Of a DNA stretch of 64,000 nt, positions 21,093 to 29,413 are shown piece after piece (the first letter of the stretch is position 1; each line of letters starts with the position of its first letter). The notes under the pieces were generated by a model. The model did no database searches. It saw only the letters and a list, made by a program, of their open reading frames with translations, and was not told the DNA's origin. This DNA is from Sulfuritalea hydrogenivorans sk43H (GTDB lineage: Bacteria > Pseudomonadota > Gammaproteobacteria > Burkholderiales > Rhodocyclaceae). The stretch lies in contig NZ_AP012547.1 in the NCBI RefSeq assembly GCF_000828635.1, forward strand, positions 3,720,001-3,784,000, read 5' to 3'. Position numbers and translations under genes: made by a program.

Positions 21093-23153
21093 ATGGCCAC
21101 GGCCGATAGCGAACTGGAGGATCTGCGCCAGCAGGCGCAGATCCTCCAGCACATCAACGAATCGGTCATCTCCATGGACCTGGCCGGCTTCATCACCGGC
21201 TGGAACAGCAGTGCGGAACGCCTGTTTGGCTACAGCGAGGCCGAAGTCATCGGCCGCCACGTATTGTTTCTCTACGCGGACGAAAGCGAAGAAGACTTCC
21301 GTTTCGAGGATGCCTTTCTCAACCGCGGCGGCCGCGAGATGGAGGTGCGCCGGCGCAAGAAAAACGGCGAGATATTCTGGGCCCGGCTCCAGCTTTCGCT
21401 ATTGAAGGATGATGACGGCCAGCCGAACGGGATCATCGGCTTTCTTTCCGACATTACCGAAAGGCGCGATGCCGCCGAGCAGCTCCGCCTGCACGCACGC
21501 ATCTTCGAGCAATCGGACGAAGCGATCCTGATCACCGATGCGCGGGAAAAAATCGTGTCGGTCAATCCGGCGTTCACCCGCATCACGGGTTACAGCGCGG
21601 ATGAGGTCATCGGCGAAACGCCCCGCAAGTTCCGCTCCGGCCGGCACGATGCGGCCTTTTTCGCCAAGATGTGGGAACGGCTGCTCGGCACGGGTTACTG
21701 GCAAGGCGAGGTGTGGGATCGCCGCAAGGATGGCGAGATCTACCCGAAATGGCTGTCGATCGGTTCGGTGCGCGATGCCAAGGGTGAAATCACCCACTAT
21801 TTTTCCATCTTCACCGACATCACGGACAGAAAGCGGGCGGAGGGGCGCATCCACCACCTGGCTTACTTCGATGCCCTGACCGGATTGCCCAATCGCGTGC
21901 AGTTCAACCGCCTTGCCGATCAGGCGCTCATGGCATCGAAGCGCAAGGAGGGTTTCGGCGCGGTGCTGTTCATCGACCTCAACCGCTTCAAGCCGATCAA
22001 CGACACGCTGGGCCACGTCGTCGGCGACAAGGTGCTGCAGGAAACCGCCAATCGCTTCCGCTCCTGCCTGCGCGGCGCCGATATGGTTTGCCGCCTGGGC
22101 GGCGACGAATTCGCGGTGGGGCTGTTCGAGATTGCCAGCCGCGATCATGCCGCCAACGTGGCGCATAAACTCCTTGCCGCGCTGGATGATCCCATTGTCA
22201 TCGGCGGCCGCGAGCTGAAACTGGGCGCCGCGATCGGCATCAGCATTTTCCCGGAAGACGGCATGGACACGGAAACGCTGCTGCGCCAGGCCGACATCGC
22301 CATGTATCGCGCCAAGCAGACTGGGCCGGACGGCCTGTCCTTTTTCAGCGAAGACATGAACCAGCGCGCGGTCGATCGACTGAACCTCGAAGCGGGCTTG
22401 CGCCGCGCCATCGATCGCGACGAACTGCTGCTCCACTACCAGCCGAAGGTCAGCATCGAGACCGGCGCAATCATCGGCGCCGAGGCACTGGTGCGCTGGC
22501 GGCATCCGGAACGCGGCCTGGTGCCGCCCGCCGAATTCGTTCCGGTCGCCGAGGAATCCGGACTGATCGTCCATGTCAGCAACTGGGTTCTTGAAGCTGC
22601 CTGCCGGCAGATCCGGCAATGGATGGACGAAGGCTTGCCGGCGATGCACATCGCCGTGAATCTTTCGGCGCGCGATTTCTCCAGCAGCCTGCCGGCGCGC
22701 GTGCAGGAGTTGCTGGAACGGCACAAGATCGGCGCCGAATGGCTGGAGCTGGAGATCACCGAAGGCATGCTGATGCACCACACGGCAAAGGTGGTCGCCA
22801 TGATGGACGAAATCACGGCACTCGGCGTGGCCCTCTCGCTCGACGATTTCGGCACCGGCTATTCAAGCCTTTCCTACCTCAAGCGCTTCCCCATCGATAC
22901 GCTCAAGATCGATCGCAGCTTCGTCATCAGCATCCCCGACGATGTTGACGACTGCGCGATTGCCGGCGCCATCGTCAGCATGTCCAAGCAGCTGAAGCAC
23001 AACGTGATTGCGGAAGGCGTCGAATCCGGCGACCAGCTGGCGTTTCTCAAAAGCCTCGGCTGCGACGAAATCCAGGGCTACCTGTTCTCGCCGCCGGTGC
23101 CGGCCGAAACCTTCGCGGCCATGGTGCGCGAAGGCAAACGGCTGGCGGCCTAA
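21093..23153 (+). CDS. cytoplasmic PAS-PAS-GGDEF-EAL protein
   Basis: 686 residues without membrane helices. PAS 1 about 8-125 (GFITGWNSSAERLFGYSEAE), PAS 2 about 130-250 (KIVSVNPAFTRITGYSADEV), GGDEF about 255-415 with the intact site GGDEF at 336-340, EAL about 425-680 with intact EAL at 464-466 and DDFGTGYSSLSYLKRF. Probably a bifunctional c-di-GMP enzyme tuned by PAS ligands. AAAGGA sits five bases before ATG 21093. A MITE-like repeat begins 32 bases after its stop. Confidence 0.92.
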   Translation: MATADSELEDLRQQAQILQHINESVISMDLAGFITGWNSSAERLFGYSEAEVIGRHVLFLYADESEEDFRFEDAFLNRGGREMEVRRRKKNGEIFWARLQLSLLKDDDGQPNGIIGFLSDITERRDAAEQLRLHARIFEQSDEAILITDAREKIVSVNPAFTRITGYSADEVIGETPRKFRSGRHDAAFFAKMWERLLGTGYWQGEVWDRRKDGEIYPKWLSIGSVRDAKGEITHYFSIFTDITDRKRAEGRIHHLAYFDALTGLPNRVQFNRLADQALMASKRKEGFGAVLFIDLNRFKPINDTLGHVVGDKVLQETANRFRSCLRGADMVCRLGGDEFAVGLFEIASRDHAANVAHKLLAALDDPIVIGGRELKLGAAIGISIFPEDGMDTETLLRQADIAMYRAKQTGPDGLSFFSEDMNQRAVDRLNLEAGLRRAIDRDELLLHYQPKVSIETGAIIGAEALVRWRHPERGLVPPAEFVPVAEESGLIVHVSNWVLEAACRQIRQWMDEGLPAMHIAVNLSARDFSSSLPARVQELLERHKIGAEWLELEITEGMLMHHTAKVVAMMDEITALGVALSLDDFGTGYSSLSYLKRFPIDTLKIDRSFVISIPDDVDDCAIAGAIVSMSKQLKHNVIAEGVESGDQLAFLKSLGCDEIQGYLFSPPVPAETFAAMVREGKRLAA

Positions 23154-23184
23154 GGCTCATGGCAGCGAGAGCCACCCGCCGAAG

Positions 23185-23368
23185 GTGAAACACGCGAAAA
23201 CGCAGTTTCAGTGGAGGCTAACGCCGGCATCATCGGCGTTAAGCGCAGCGGCCGTAACTAAAAGCGAATTGATCGCCCGCCCCCTACCCCCCTCGCGGGG
23301 GGGGGTTACCAGTCGGCGCGCTGCGCGCGTCCATTACCCGAGACTTCGAACAAGGTGTTTCACGTTAA
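23185..23368 (+). repeat. MITE-like element, copy 1
   Basis: Bounded by GTGAAACAC (23185) and GTGTTTCAC (23355), a 9-base terminal inverted repeat. The inside carries GCGAATTGATCGCCCGCCCC, CCTCGCGGGGGGGGTT and GGCGCGCTGCGCGCGTCCATTAC, all shared with copy 3. It lacks the CAGCCGGCTGCGGCGGCGC core found in copies 2 and 3. The TTAA next to the right end supplies the TAA stop of the convergent patB-like gene. No open reading frame is credible inside. Confidence 0.8.
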
Positions 23369-24543
23369 AGACTCGCGGCCCGGGACAAGCGCACCAGGGC
23401 TTCGTCGAGCAGCGCGCGCCGCGTGCCGAAATTGAGGCGGACGAAACCCGGCGCCCCGAAATCCGCGCCGTCGGAAAGCCCCAGTCCGTGCCGCTCGAAC
23501 CAGCGGGCCGGATTGTCGATGCCGCGATCCGCGGCAAACTCGCGCGCATCGATCCACGCCAGGTAGGTCGCCTCCACCGGCCGCATGTCGAGGCCTGGCG
23601 TCGCGGCCACCGCCCGCTCGACGGCGCGCAGGTTGCCGCGCAGATAATCGAGCAGGGCGGCGTGCCAGTCGTCGCACAAGGTGAGTGCCGCCTCGTTCGC
23701 CACCATGCCCAGGGCATTCACGTGCGGCACGATGCCATGCATGGCCTCGCGAAAAGCGCGGCGCAGGCGGCTGTCGGGAATGACCGCGAAGGCACAGCCG
23801 AGACCGGGAATGTTGAAGGTCTTGGACGGCGCCATCAGGGTAATGGTGCGCGCCGCCAATTCGGGGCTTAGCGTCGCGAAAAGTCGGTGCCGGCGGGACG
23901 GCGACAGGATCAGGCCGTTGTGGATTTCGTCGGAACAGACCACCAGATCGTGCTTTTCCGCGAGCAGCGCGATCTGCCACAGTTCGTCGTCGTTCCACAC
24001 CCGCCCCGTCGGATTGTGTGGATGGCAGAGCAGGAACAGCTTGGCCTGACTGCTCTTGAGCACCGCATCGACGGTGGGGAAATCCCACAGCCAGCCCGCC
24101 GAGTCGCGCACCAGCGGAGCGCTCGCCACCCGCCGGCCGGAGAATTTCGGCGCCGAAAGAAAGGGCGGATAAATCGGCGTCGCGGTAAATGCCGCATCGC
24201 CCGCCGTTCCGACCGCGCGGCAGGCGACATTGAGCCCGGACACCAGACCGGGCAGCCAGACCAGCCATTCGGGGTCGATGGTCCAATCGAACGTGCGGGC
24301 GACATAGCCCACCACGGCATCGATCTGGCTCCGGGTGGGCTGGTTGTAGCCGAACACGCCATGATCGATGCGTTGCCGCAGCGCGCTGATGACCGGTGGC
24401 GGCGCGGCGAAGTCCATGTCGGCGACCCAAAGCGGGATCACGTCGCGAACCGCCTCGTTCGGACCTTGGCCAGCGGCATATTTCGCCCACTTCACCGAAT
24501 CCGTGTTGGCCCGATCCAGAACTGCGTCAAAATCAAAGCTCAT
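23365..24543 (-). CDS. PatB/MalY-type aminotransferase (cystathionine beta-lyase-like)
   Basis: 392 residues, fold-type I PLP enzyme. WVADMDF near the N-terminus, NPTGRVW, SDEIHNGL and the PLP lysine in MAPSKTFNIPGL are diagnostic of the PatB/MalY subgroup, which cleaves C-S bonds of cystathionine and related thioethers. Start MSFDFDAVLDR at ATG 24543. The upstream region has two overlapping palindromes (24583-24614). A degenerate copy of the 20-base motif lies at 23883 (SRRHRLF). The TAA stop lies in the MITE-like repeat. Confidence 0.9.
   Translation of the reverse strand: MSFDFDAVLDRANTDSVKWAKYAAGQGPNEAVRDVIPLWVADMDFAAPPPVISALRQRIDHGVFGYNQPTRSQIDAVVGYVARTFDWTIDPEWLVWLPGLVSGLNVACRAVGTAGDAAFTATPIYPPFLSAPKFSGRRVASAPLVRDSAGWLWDFPTVDAVLKSSQAKLFLLCHPHNPTGRVWNDDELWQIALLAEKHDLVVCSDEIHNGLILSPSRRHRLFATLSPELAARTITLMAPSKTFNIPGLGCAFAVIPDSRLRRAFREAMHGIVPHVNALGMVANEAALTLCDDWHAALLDYLRGNLRAVERAVAATPGLDMRPVEATYLAWIDAREFAADRGIDNPARWFERHGLGLSDGADFGAPGFVRLNFGTRRALLDEALVRLSRAASL
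23883..23902 (+). repeat. dispersed 20-base motif, 16 of 18 fixed positions
   Basis: GTCGGTGCCGGCG-GG-ACGGC, antisense to the patB-like gene. Confidence 0.55.
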
Positions 24544-24582
24544 GTGAATGCATCGACCCGCGGCAAGTGGGAGGCTTCGTCG

Positions 24583-24603
24583 CACACTATTTACAATAGT
24601 GTG
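24583..24603. promoter_or_regulatory. perfect inverted repeat upstream of patB-like gene
   Basis: CACACTAT-TTACA-ATAGTGTG, 8-base perfect arms, 40 bases upstream of the patB-like start. Likely an operator, or part of one with the overlapping site at 24594-24614. Confidence 0.55.
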
Positions 24604-24614
24604 ACATAAGTCAC
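24594..24614. promoter_or_regulatory. shared regulator site, copy 1 (CRP/FNR-like dyad)
   Basis: CAATAGTGTG followed by ACATAAGTCAC. The dyad TGTGA-CATAAG-TCAC resembles a CRP-family half-site pair. 18 of 21 positions recur at 27059-27079. It lies between the divergent patB-like and CsgG-like genes. The rest of the 324-base gap holds the CsgG-like leader, with AAAGGGG before ATG 24868; nothing else was recognised. Confidence 0.5.
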
Positions 24615-24867
24615 GCGGCATCAGATCGATCGTCAACCGGGAAAGGCCTTGCGGCGTTCATCGAAAATGCATTTTCGCCAACCGCGCGTTCGCCGCGCGC
24701 CCCCTGTGGGAGGTTCGTTGCGGTCCATTGGCCGAATCTGGCATGATGATCTTGTCTGGCTCGTTTGCGCATGAAGGTCTACACTTGCAGCATGGGTTTG
24801 AGGGAGGTGTTTGAACATCCCTTGTCGTCGCGTCGCCAATTTGCGTCTTACTGCTAAAGGGGTTGCA

Positions 24868-26445
24868 ATGTCAGTACTTTCGCCAAAGCGTCTTTCGCTG
24901 GGTTTTTCGCTGCTGGCTTTTTCCGCGGTTGCCTGCGCCCAACTCGGGCCGTCTGGCCCGGCGGCGGCGGCCACCTCCGCTGCCGGACCGAAAACGCCGG
25001 CCACCAAGACCATCACCAATTTCACGCAGGCCCTGCGTTGCATGGATCAGTTGTTTCTGGCCCATGGCAAGCAAGGCATCGTGATTACTTCCGCAGGGGT
25101 GCCGGACGAAACCGGCAAGGTCCGCACCGGGACCAAGGAAATGGTCATCACGGCAATCGCGAAAATGACCCTGCAGAGCAATGCCTTCGAATTCATCGAC
25201 TTCCATGGCGGCGGCGACGATCTGGCGCGGCTGTTCGAGGCTCGCGGCGATGCCGGCCGCAAGATTCCCGACTATTACATTCGCGGCTCGATCACGCAGA
25301 TGGACGACAACTCGGTGCGCAGCAGCAAGGGCGCCGGGATTTCACTGCCCTTCCTTGACCTGGGCTACTCGAAGGACGAATCCTTCGACCTGATCAGCAT
25401 GGACATGAGCGTGGGCGAAGCCGCCACGCGCAAGATTCTTCCCGTGACCAGCACCTCCAACACGATGGTCATGGTCAAGGGCGGGAAATCCGGCGAGGCC
25501 GGCGGCAAGCTGGGGAAAATCGGCCTGAGTTTCAACCTCGATCTCAGCCGCTCGGAAGGCCTGGGAGCCACCACGCGAACCCTGCTTGAACTCAGCCTGA
25601 TCGAAACCCTCGGCAAATTTACGCAGGTTCCCTACTGGCGTTGCCTGGATACCGACATCACCAACCCGCTGATTCGCGACCAGGCCCGCGAAAGCTACGA
25701 CATGCTGCAGGACAAGGAGCGCATCACCTTCGTCCAGCGCAAGCTGGGCGGCAGCATGAATCGCTACAAGGGGCCGGTCGACGGCGTGATCAATGCCGAT
25801 CTGAAGCAAGCCGTCGGAGAGTATCAGGCTGCCGTTGGCCTGGTGGCCAACGGTCAGATCGACTTCGACCTCTACGCCAGCTTGCTCGACGATATGCAGA
25901 ACAGCCTGGCCGCCCTGCCGGCCGTCAAGCCGGCAAGCGTGCCCGGCGTTTCCGCGGCCATCGGCGCGCCGCCCGCGGCAGCCGCGCCGGCTTACGTTCC
26001 ACCGGGCGCATCGGTCCCGACGGCCAACGCCTTCCGCATCAATCTCGATAGCGAAAAGGGGGGGCGTCCGACCTATCGCGTCGGCGAGTTCCTCAGCATG
26101 AACCTGTCGCTTTCAAGTGACGGCACGGCCTACTGCTACTACGAAGACAACGCGCGCAACACGGCGCGCATCTTCCCCAACCAGTTCCAGTCAAATCCGA
26201 CCCTCAGGGGGAACAGCAGCGTACGCCTGCCCAGCGGCGGCTTCAAAATCCGCTTCGACCAGGCCGGCCGCGAACGGGTCGCCTGCATCGGTGCCGACCG
26301 GGAACTGGTCGTTCCGAAAGCGTTGCAGGGAGTGCGGGACCTGACGCCATTGCCGGTCAAGTCGGTCGATGAAGTGGTCAACCAGTTCCGCCAGGTCAAC
26401 CCGAGCGCAGTAGTCAGTCAGATCGACATTACCGTGAATCGCTGA
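24868..26445 (+). CDS. CsgG/HfaB-like outer-membrane lipoprotein with PG-binding-like and DUF4384-like domains
   Basis: 525 residues. Signal with lipobox-like AVAC (Cys23). The CsgG-like domain (about 45-260) matches E. coli CsgG segments: PDETGKVRTGTKEMVITAIA, DYYIRGSITQMDDNS, LISMDMSVGEAATRKILPVT followed by STSNTMVMV, and LLELSLIETLGKF. In curli and holdfast systems CsgG/HfaB forms the oligomeric pore exporting fibre subunits. Two extra domains follow: a peptidoglycan-binding-like repeat (about 290-345, RYKGPVDGVINADLKQAVGE) and a DUF4384-like sandwich (about 390-480). Start at ATG 24868. It heads the small-protein cluster. Confidence 0.82.
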   Translation: MSVLSPKRLSLGFSLLAFSAVACAQLGPSGPAAAATSAAGPKTPATKTITNFTQALRCMDQLFLAHGKQGIVITSAGVPDETGKVRTGTKEMVITAIAKMTLQSNAFEFIDFHGGGDDLARLFEARGDAGRKIPDYYIRGSITQMDDNSVRSSKGAGISLPFLDLGYSKDESFDLISMDMSVGEAATRKILPVTSTSNTMVMVKGGKSGEAGGKLGKIGLSFNLDLSRSEGLGATTRTLLELSLIETLGKFTQVPYWRCLDTDITNPLIRDQARESYDMLQDKERITFVQRKLGGSMNRYKGPVDGVINADLKQAVGEYQAAVGLVANGQIDFDLYASLLDDMQNSLAALPAVKPASVPGVSAAIGAPPAAAAPAYVPPGASVPTANAFRINLDSEKGGRPTYRVGEFLSMNLSLSSDGTAYCYYEDNARNTARIFPNQFQSNPTLRGNSSVRLPSGGFKIRFDQAGRERVACIGADRELVVPKALQGVRDLTPLPVKSVDEVVNQFRQVNPSAVVSQIDITVNR

Positions 26446-26452
26446 GAAATCC

Positions 26453-27064
26453 ATGAAGCGTGTCGCCGCACCCTTCCTGTTCCTGGTGACGGGAGCCTTG
26501 GTGCTCTCGACAGATGCCCTGGCGGCGGAAGAAGCGCGACGGGTCGAACCCGGCGGCGCTTTTCTGCTGGCCGAGATCGTGGTTCCAGCCCAGCCGGACA
26601 GTGGGCAGAAGGCCAGGAAATCGGCAGCGGAAGCACGCGTCAAGGCCAAGGCCTATCAGGAATCGGAGTCGGGAAGCCCTGCGATCGTCGTCATTCCCGA
26701 GGAGGAGGAAGGACTGCTCGGTCCCCGGCGACAACCGGAAAGCGGTGCCTCCCAGAACCGGGCCAAGGCGCGTTTGTACCAGCAAGGACAAACCCCCGCA
26801 CAGGTACCGGTTCCGACCATTCCAGGCACCGGAACAAGCACTGCGGATCGTGCGCAGGACAATCGCGCCAAGGCGCGCAGCTACGTTGCCACCGACAACA
26901 CGGTAGTCATCGAGCGGATCGGAGCGGATGGCATTCCCATCGTTTCCTGCGGAAAACTGGTTTCCAACGTCGCAGGTCATATCGGTGATGACATGCAACC
27001 CGGCTCGGTATTTTTCATAATGCGAGACAACAAGCCGTTCAAGGTCCGGTGCGCCCAGCAATAG
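26453..27064 (+). CDS. exported protein with NRAKARxY repeats
   Basis: 203 residues: signal peptide MKRVAAPFLFLVTGALVLST, a low-complexity middle with three copies of a short basic motif (RVKAKAYQES, NRAKARLYQQGQ, NRAKARSYVATD), and a compact C-terminal domain (VVIERIGADGIPIVSCGKLV) with two cysteines. No family recognised. It follows the CsgG-like gene by seven bases and is probably cotranscribed. Its TAG stop lies within the second copy of the shared regulatory site. Confidence 0.75.
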   Translation: MKRVAAPFLFLVTGALVLSTDALAAEEARRVEPGGAFLLAEIVVPAQPDSGQKARKSAAEARVKAKAYQESESGSPAIVVIPEEEEGLLGPRRQPESGASQNRAKARLYQQGQTPAQVPVPTIPGTGTSTADRAQDNRAKARSYVATDNTVVIERIGADGIPIVSCGKLVSNVAGHIGDDMQPGSVFFIMRDNKPFKVRCAQQ

Positions 27065-27079
27065 TGTGTAAAAAGTCAC
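27059..27079. promoter_or_regulatory. shared regulator site, copy 2 (CRP/FNR-like dyad)
   Basis: CAATAGTGTG followed by TAAAAAGTCAC, with TGTGT-AAAAAG-TCACA as a CRP-like dyad. 18 of 21 positions are identical to 24594-24614. It lies 63 bases upstream of the first repeat-protein gene, suggesting a second promoter under the same regulator. Confidence 0.5.
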
Positions 27080-27141
27080 ATTTGAGGGTAACCGGGCAAT
27101 CATTCTGTCAACGTCGGATATCTTGAAGCGTTATTTGCTTT

Positions 27142-27504
27142 ATGAAAAGAGGATTGAAGCTGTTGCCACTTTCGACCCTCGCCTGTTTGGGCGGGTTGTT
27201 TGTTGCACCCGGTTTCGCCATCGGGCAGGTTACGGTAGGTGTGCCGGGAGCCAATGTGAAGCTGGAAAAGGGGGCGGGCGGCAACACGGCGATCAGCATA
27301 GGTCCGGGCAGCACGGCCAGCAATTCGGCAGGGTCGATTGACGCCGATGTGCAGATGGAAGGCGTGGCCGTGATCAACGATGATGTGTTTATCGACGGCG
27401 AAAAGATTCAGCGCGGGAAAACCCGGCACACTTCGAAGAAAACCGGAAAGTCCTATCGGATTCAGTGGGGGAAAAATGGAAACGTCAGTGTTGAGCAAAA
27501 CTAA
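27142..27504 (+). CDS. small exported repeat protein (one repeat unit)
   Basis: 120 residues: signal peptide (MKRGLKLLPLSTLACLGGLF), then one unit of the cluster repeat, ANVKLEKGAGGNTAISIGPG followed by STASNSAGSID, and a basic C-terminal half (KIQRGKTRHTSKKTGKSYRI). The repeat pattern matches the 37-residue units of the 30401 protein. The overlap with the next gene is 29 bases. Proposed role as a secreted fibre or matrix component is inference from context. Confidence 0.75.
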   Translation: MKRGLKLLPLSTLACLGGLFVAPGFAIGQVTVGVPGANVKLEKGAGGNTAISIGPGSTASNSAGSIDADVQMEGVAVINDDVFIDGEKIQRGKTRHTSKKTGKSYRIQWGKNGNVSVEQN

Positions 27505-27868
27505 TTTGCTTGCTGGCTTTGCATCGGTCACCCTTGCAGCGATGCTGGCCATTGCTCCAGCTCGGGTTCAGGCTGAAATCCTCCTGCAGACCAACTCCGG
27601 TGTATGGGTTAACGGAACGCAGTTTGCGGCCGGCTTCAAGACCATGCCGGGCGTCGTGGTGGCGCCGGATGCGCGCGGCAACAGCGGGTTCCAGGCACAG
27701 CGCGCACTGGCATGGTCTTCCTACCGTCGCGCCGACAGTTCGACGGGGCTGCTGTTAGTGGATCCCGCGGCAAGTGGTACATTGTCGGCGACAACGCCCC
27801 GTCAGGCGGCCGTTCGATCCCATGTTTCGCGGGCCAACGCGTATCGACTCGAGTATTTCAAAAAATAG
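27476..27868 (+). CDS. small exported protein of unknown function
   Basis: 130 residues. ATG 27476 follows GTGGGGG and overlaps the previous gene by 29 bases in another frame. A signal peptide (LLAGFASVTLAAMLAIAPAR) precedes a mature part with ILLQTNSGVWVNGTQFAAGF and ANAYRLEYFKK at the C-terminus. No cysteines in the mature part and no recognised family. Conserved spacing in the cluster argues that it is a real gene. Confidence 0.65.
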   Translation: METSVLSKTNLLAGFASVTLAAMLAIAPARVQAEILLQTNSGVWVNGTQFAAGFKTMPGVVVAPDARGNSGFQAQRALAWSSYRRADSSTGLLLVDPAASGTLSATTPRQAAVRSHVSRANAYRLEYFKK

Positions 27869-27877
27869 CCGGGGAAA

Positions 27878-28786
27878 ATGATGTCGTTCCAGAAACCAAT
27901 TATGACTGTGGTTCGTTTCGGATTGTTGATTGCGGCCAGTGCCATTGCACTGCTTGTCCATGCTGCGCCGCCACAACCCGTTGGCGGCAACTTTTCCCAG
28001 ATTGTCGGCAGCCGGACGGGGCAACTTGCCATCTGGCGATATGCCGAAAATCCGAAAATTTACGTGTTTGATTTTGCCGGTCTGGCGCATCAGGGGCGCA
28101 GCTTCAACCGGATCACCCAATTTACCGAACAGCAAAGTTCCGAGCCTTATCCACGAGTCCTGACGGCAGAGGAAATGGCAATGCGGCTTGCGGCCGCAAA
28201 ACGCTCCGAGTCGGATTTCGCGTTTGGCCACGACGTCATGGTCCATGAACTGGTGACGTTCTTCAATTTTGCGCAGCGCGACAAGGTCCCGCTGAACCCG
28301 GACGAAACCGCTGTCAGGGATTTCCTTGTTGCACAAGGCATGATGCGCGACTGGCGCGGCTTCTGGCAGGCTGTCGAACCCAACAATGTGATCCTTTCCA
28401 TCCCGCAGACCCAGGAAAAAAGCGCCGGCGAGCCCATGATCAACGCCGCGGCCCGCTACGCGATCCTGCTGCACGAGATGGCGCACGGCGAGTACTACAC
28501 GAACCCGTATTACACGCAATATTGCCGGCGATTCTGGCAGGAATCGCTGTCGGAAGCCCAGCGCGAAGCCTTCAAGGCCTTCCTCGGCAAGTACGGCTAT
28601 GCCACCGGTTTCGAGGAAATGATGATCAACGAGACACAGGCATACCTCATGTTTACCCCGGATCCGTCATCGTTCAGCGCCCGCAAATTGGGCGTTTCGC
28701 AGCAGGAACTTGACGCAATGAGGGACACCTTCCGCAAGGGCAGGCCACCCACCAGTCTGCCCTTGCACTGGAATATTGGAGAGTAA
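27878..28786 (+). CDS. secreted putative zinc peptidase (HExxH)
   Basis: 302 residues: signal peptide (FGLLIAASAIALLVHAAPP), then a domain with HEMAH in YAILLHEMAHGEYYTNPYY and a distal acidic helix FEEMMINETQAYLMF. HExxH plus a downstream Glu is the zincin arrangement, though no named family was recognised. Placed between genes for small exported repeat proteins, it could process or mature them in the periplasm or at the surface. That is inference; loss of activity cannot be excluded. Confidence 0.75.
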   Translation: MMSFQKPIMTVVRFGLLIAASAIALLVHAAPPQPVGGNFSQIVGSRTGQLAIWRYAENPKIYVFDFAGLAHQGRSFNRITQFTEQQSSEPYPRVLTAEEMAMRLAAAKRSESDFAFGHDVMVHELVTFFNFAQRDKVPLNPDETAVRDFLVAQGMMRDWRGFWQAVEPNNVILSIPQTQEKSAGEPMINAAARYAILLHEMAHGEYYTNPYYTQYCRRFWQESLSEAQREAFKAFLGKYGYATGFEEMMINETQAYLMFTPDPSSFSARKLGVSQQELDAMRDTFRKGRPPTSLPLHWNIGE

Positions 28787-28789
28787 GCC

Positions 28790-29098
28790 ATGAATAAACC
28801 ACATATCATTGTCGGCCTGGCGCTGCTTGCAATTGGCACCGGGGCCGTAGCTCAGAAAACGCAAACCACGAACATCAAGGGCAATACCGAAATCAACGTC
28901 AATACCAATAACACGACCGCTGTCGCGGTAGGTGAGAATGTCGTAGCCAAAAACCGGATTGGTGTCATCCAGGGTGACAAGAAGGGCGACACCAAGATTT
29001 CCGTCAGCGCAACCAACGTGACCAACGTGGTGGCCGGACGCAACAAGAAGGCATGTGTCAACATTGGAGCGATTGTCAAAAATGATGAATGTAAATAA
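28790..29098 (+). CDS. small exported repeat protein (two degenerate units)
   Basis: 102 residues: signal peptide MNKPHIIVGLALLAIGTGAV, then KGNTEINVNTNNTTAVAVGE and a second weaker unit KGDTKISVSATNVTNVVAGR. Two cysteines near the C-terminus (ACVNIGAIVKNDECK) could form a disulfide, unlike the 30 kb paralogues. Three bases after the peptidase gene; overlaps the next gene by 17 bases. Confidence 0.75.
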   Translation: MNKPHIIVGLALLAIGTGAVAQKTQTTNIKGNTEINVNTNNTTAVAVGENVVAKNRIGVIQGDKKGDTKISVSATNVTNVVAGRNKKACVNIGAIVKNDECK

Positions 29099-29402
29099 CC
29101 AAATTCTGCGCGTTTGCGCCGGTCTGTTCCTGGGCCTTGCAGTTTCCGTCGTCTCCGCGGAGCCGCTGAACGCCCACTCGAACCAGAAAATCAACAGTGC
29201 CAAAGCCAAGGGGTGGAATACCGGTTCAATCGGCACCGACCCTGCTCTCCAAAAGGACGTGGTGAAAATTCAGAAGAAGAAGGACGGTGGCTGCAGCGAC
29301 GTTAACGTCGGAACCGCACAAAAAGGAAAAACCAAGGCAGGCGAAAAGGCTCCGAAGGACATCGTGGTCGCTACCAAGAACGTTATCAACGTCTGCAAAT
29401 AA
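29082..29402 (+). CDS. small exported Lys-rich protein
   Basis: 106 residues. ATG pair at 29082/29085, GGAG upstream; overlaps the end of the previous gene in another frame. Signal peptide (LRVCAGLFLGLAVSVVSAEP), then a lysine-rich mature chain with cysteines in GGCSDVNVG and NVINVCK. The NVxxV/VATKNVINV spacing echoes the second unit of the preceding protein. Function unknown. Confidence 0.7.
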   Translation: MMNVNNQILRVCAGLFLGLAVSVVSAEPLNAHSNQKINSAKAKGWNTGSIGTDPALQKDVVKIQKKKDGGCSDVNVGTAQKGKTKAGEKAPKDIVVATKNVINVCK

Positions 29403-29413
29403 GGAACGAATCA

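Noticed and set aside
23311-23330. AGTCGGCGCGCTGCGCGCG inside MITE copy 1
   Set aside because: Shares only the first eight bases with the dispersed motif and belongs to the larger element.
24730-24760. Sigma-54 promoter (TGGCATGATGATCTTG)
   Set aside because: The GG-N10-GC spacing fails.
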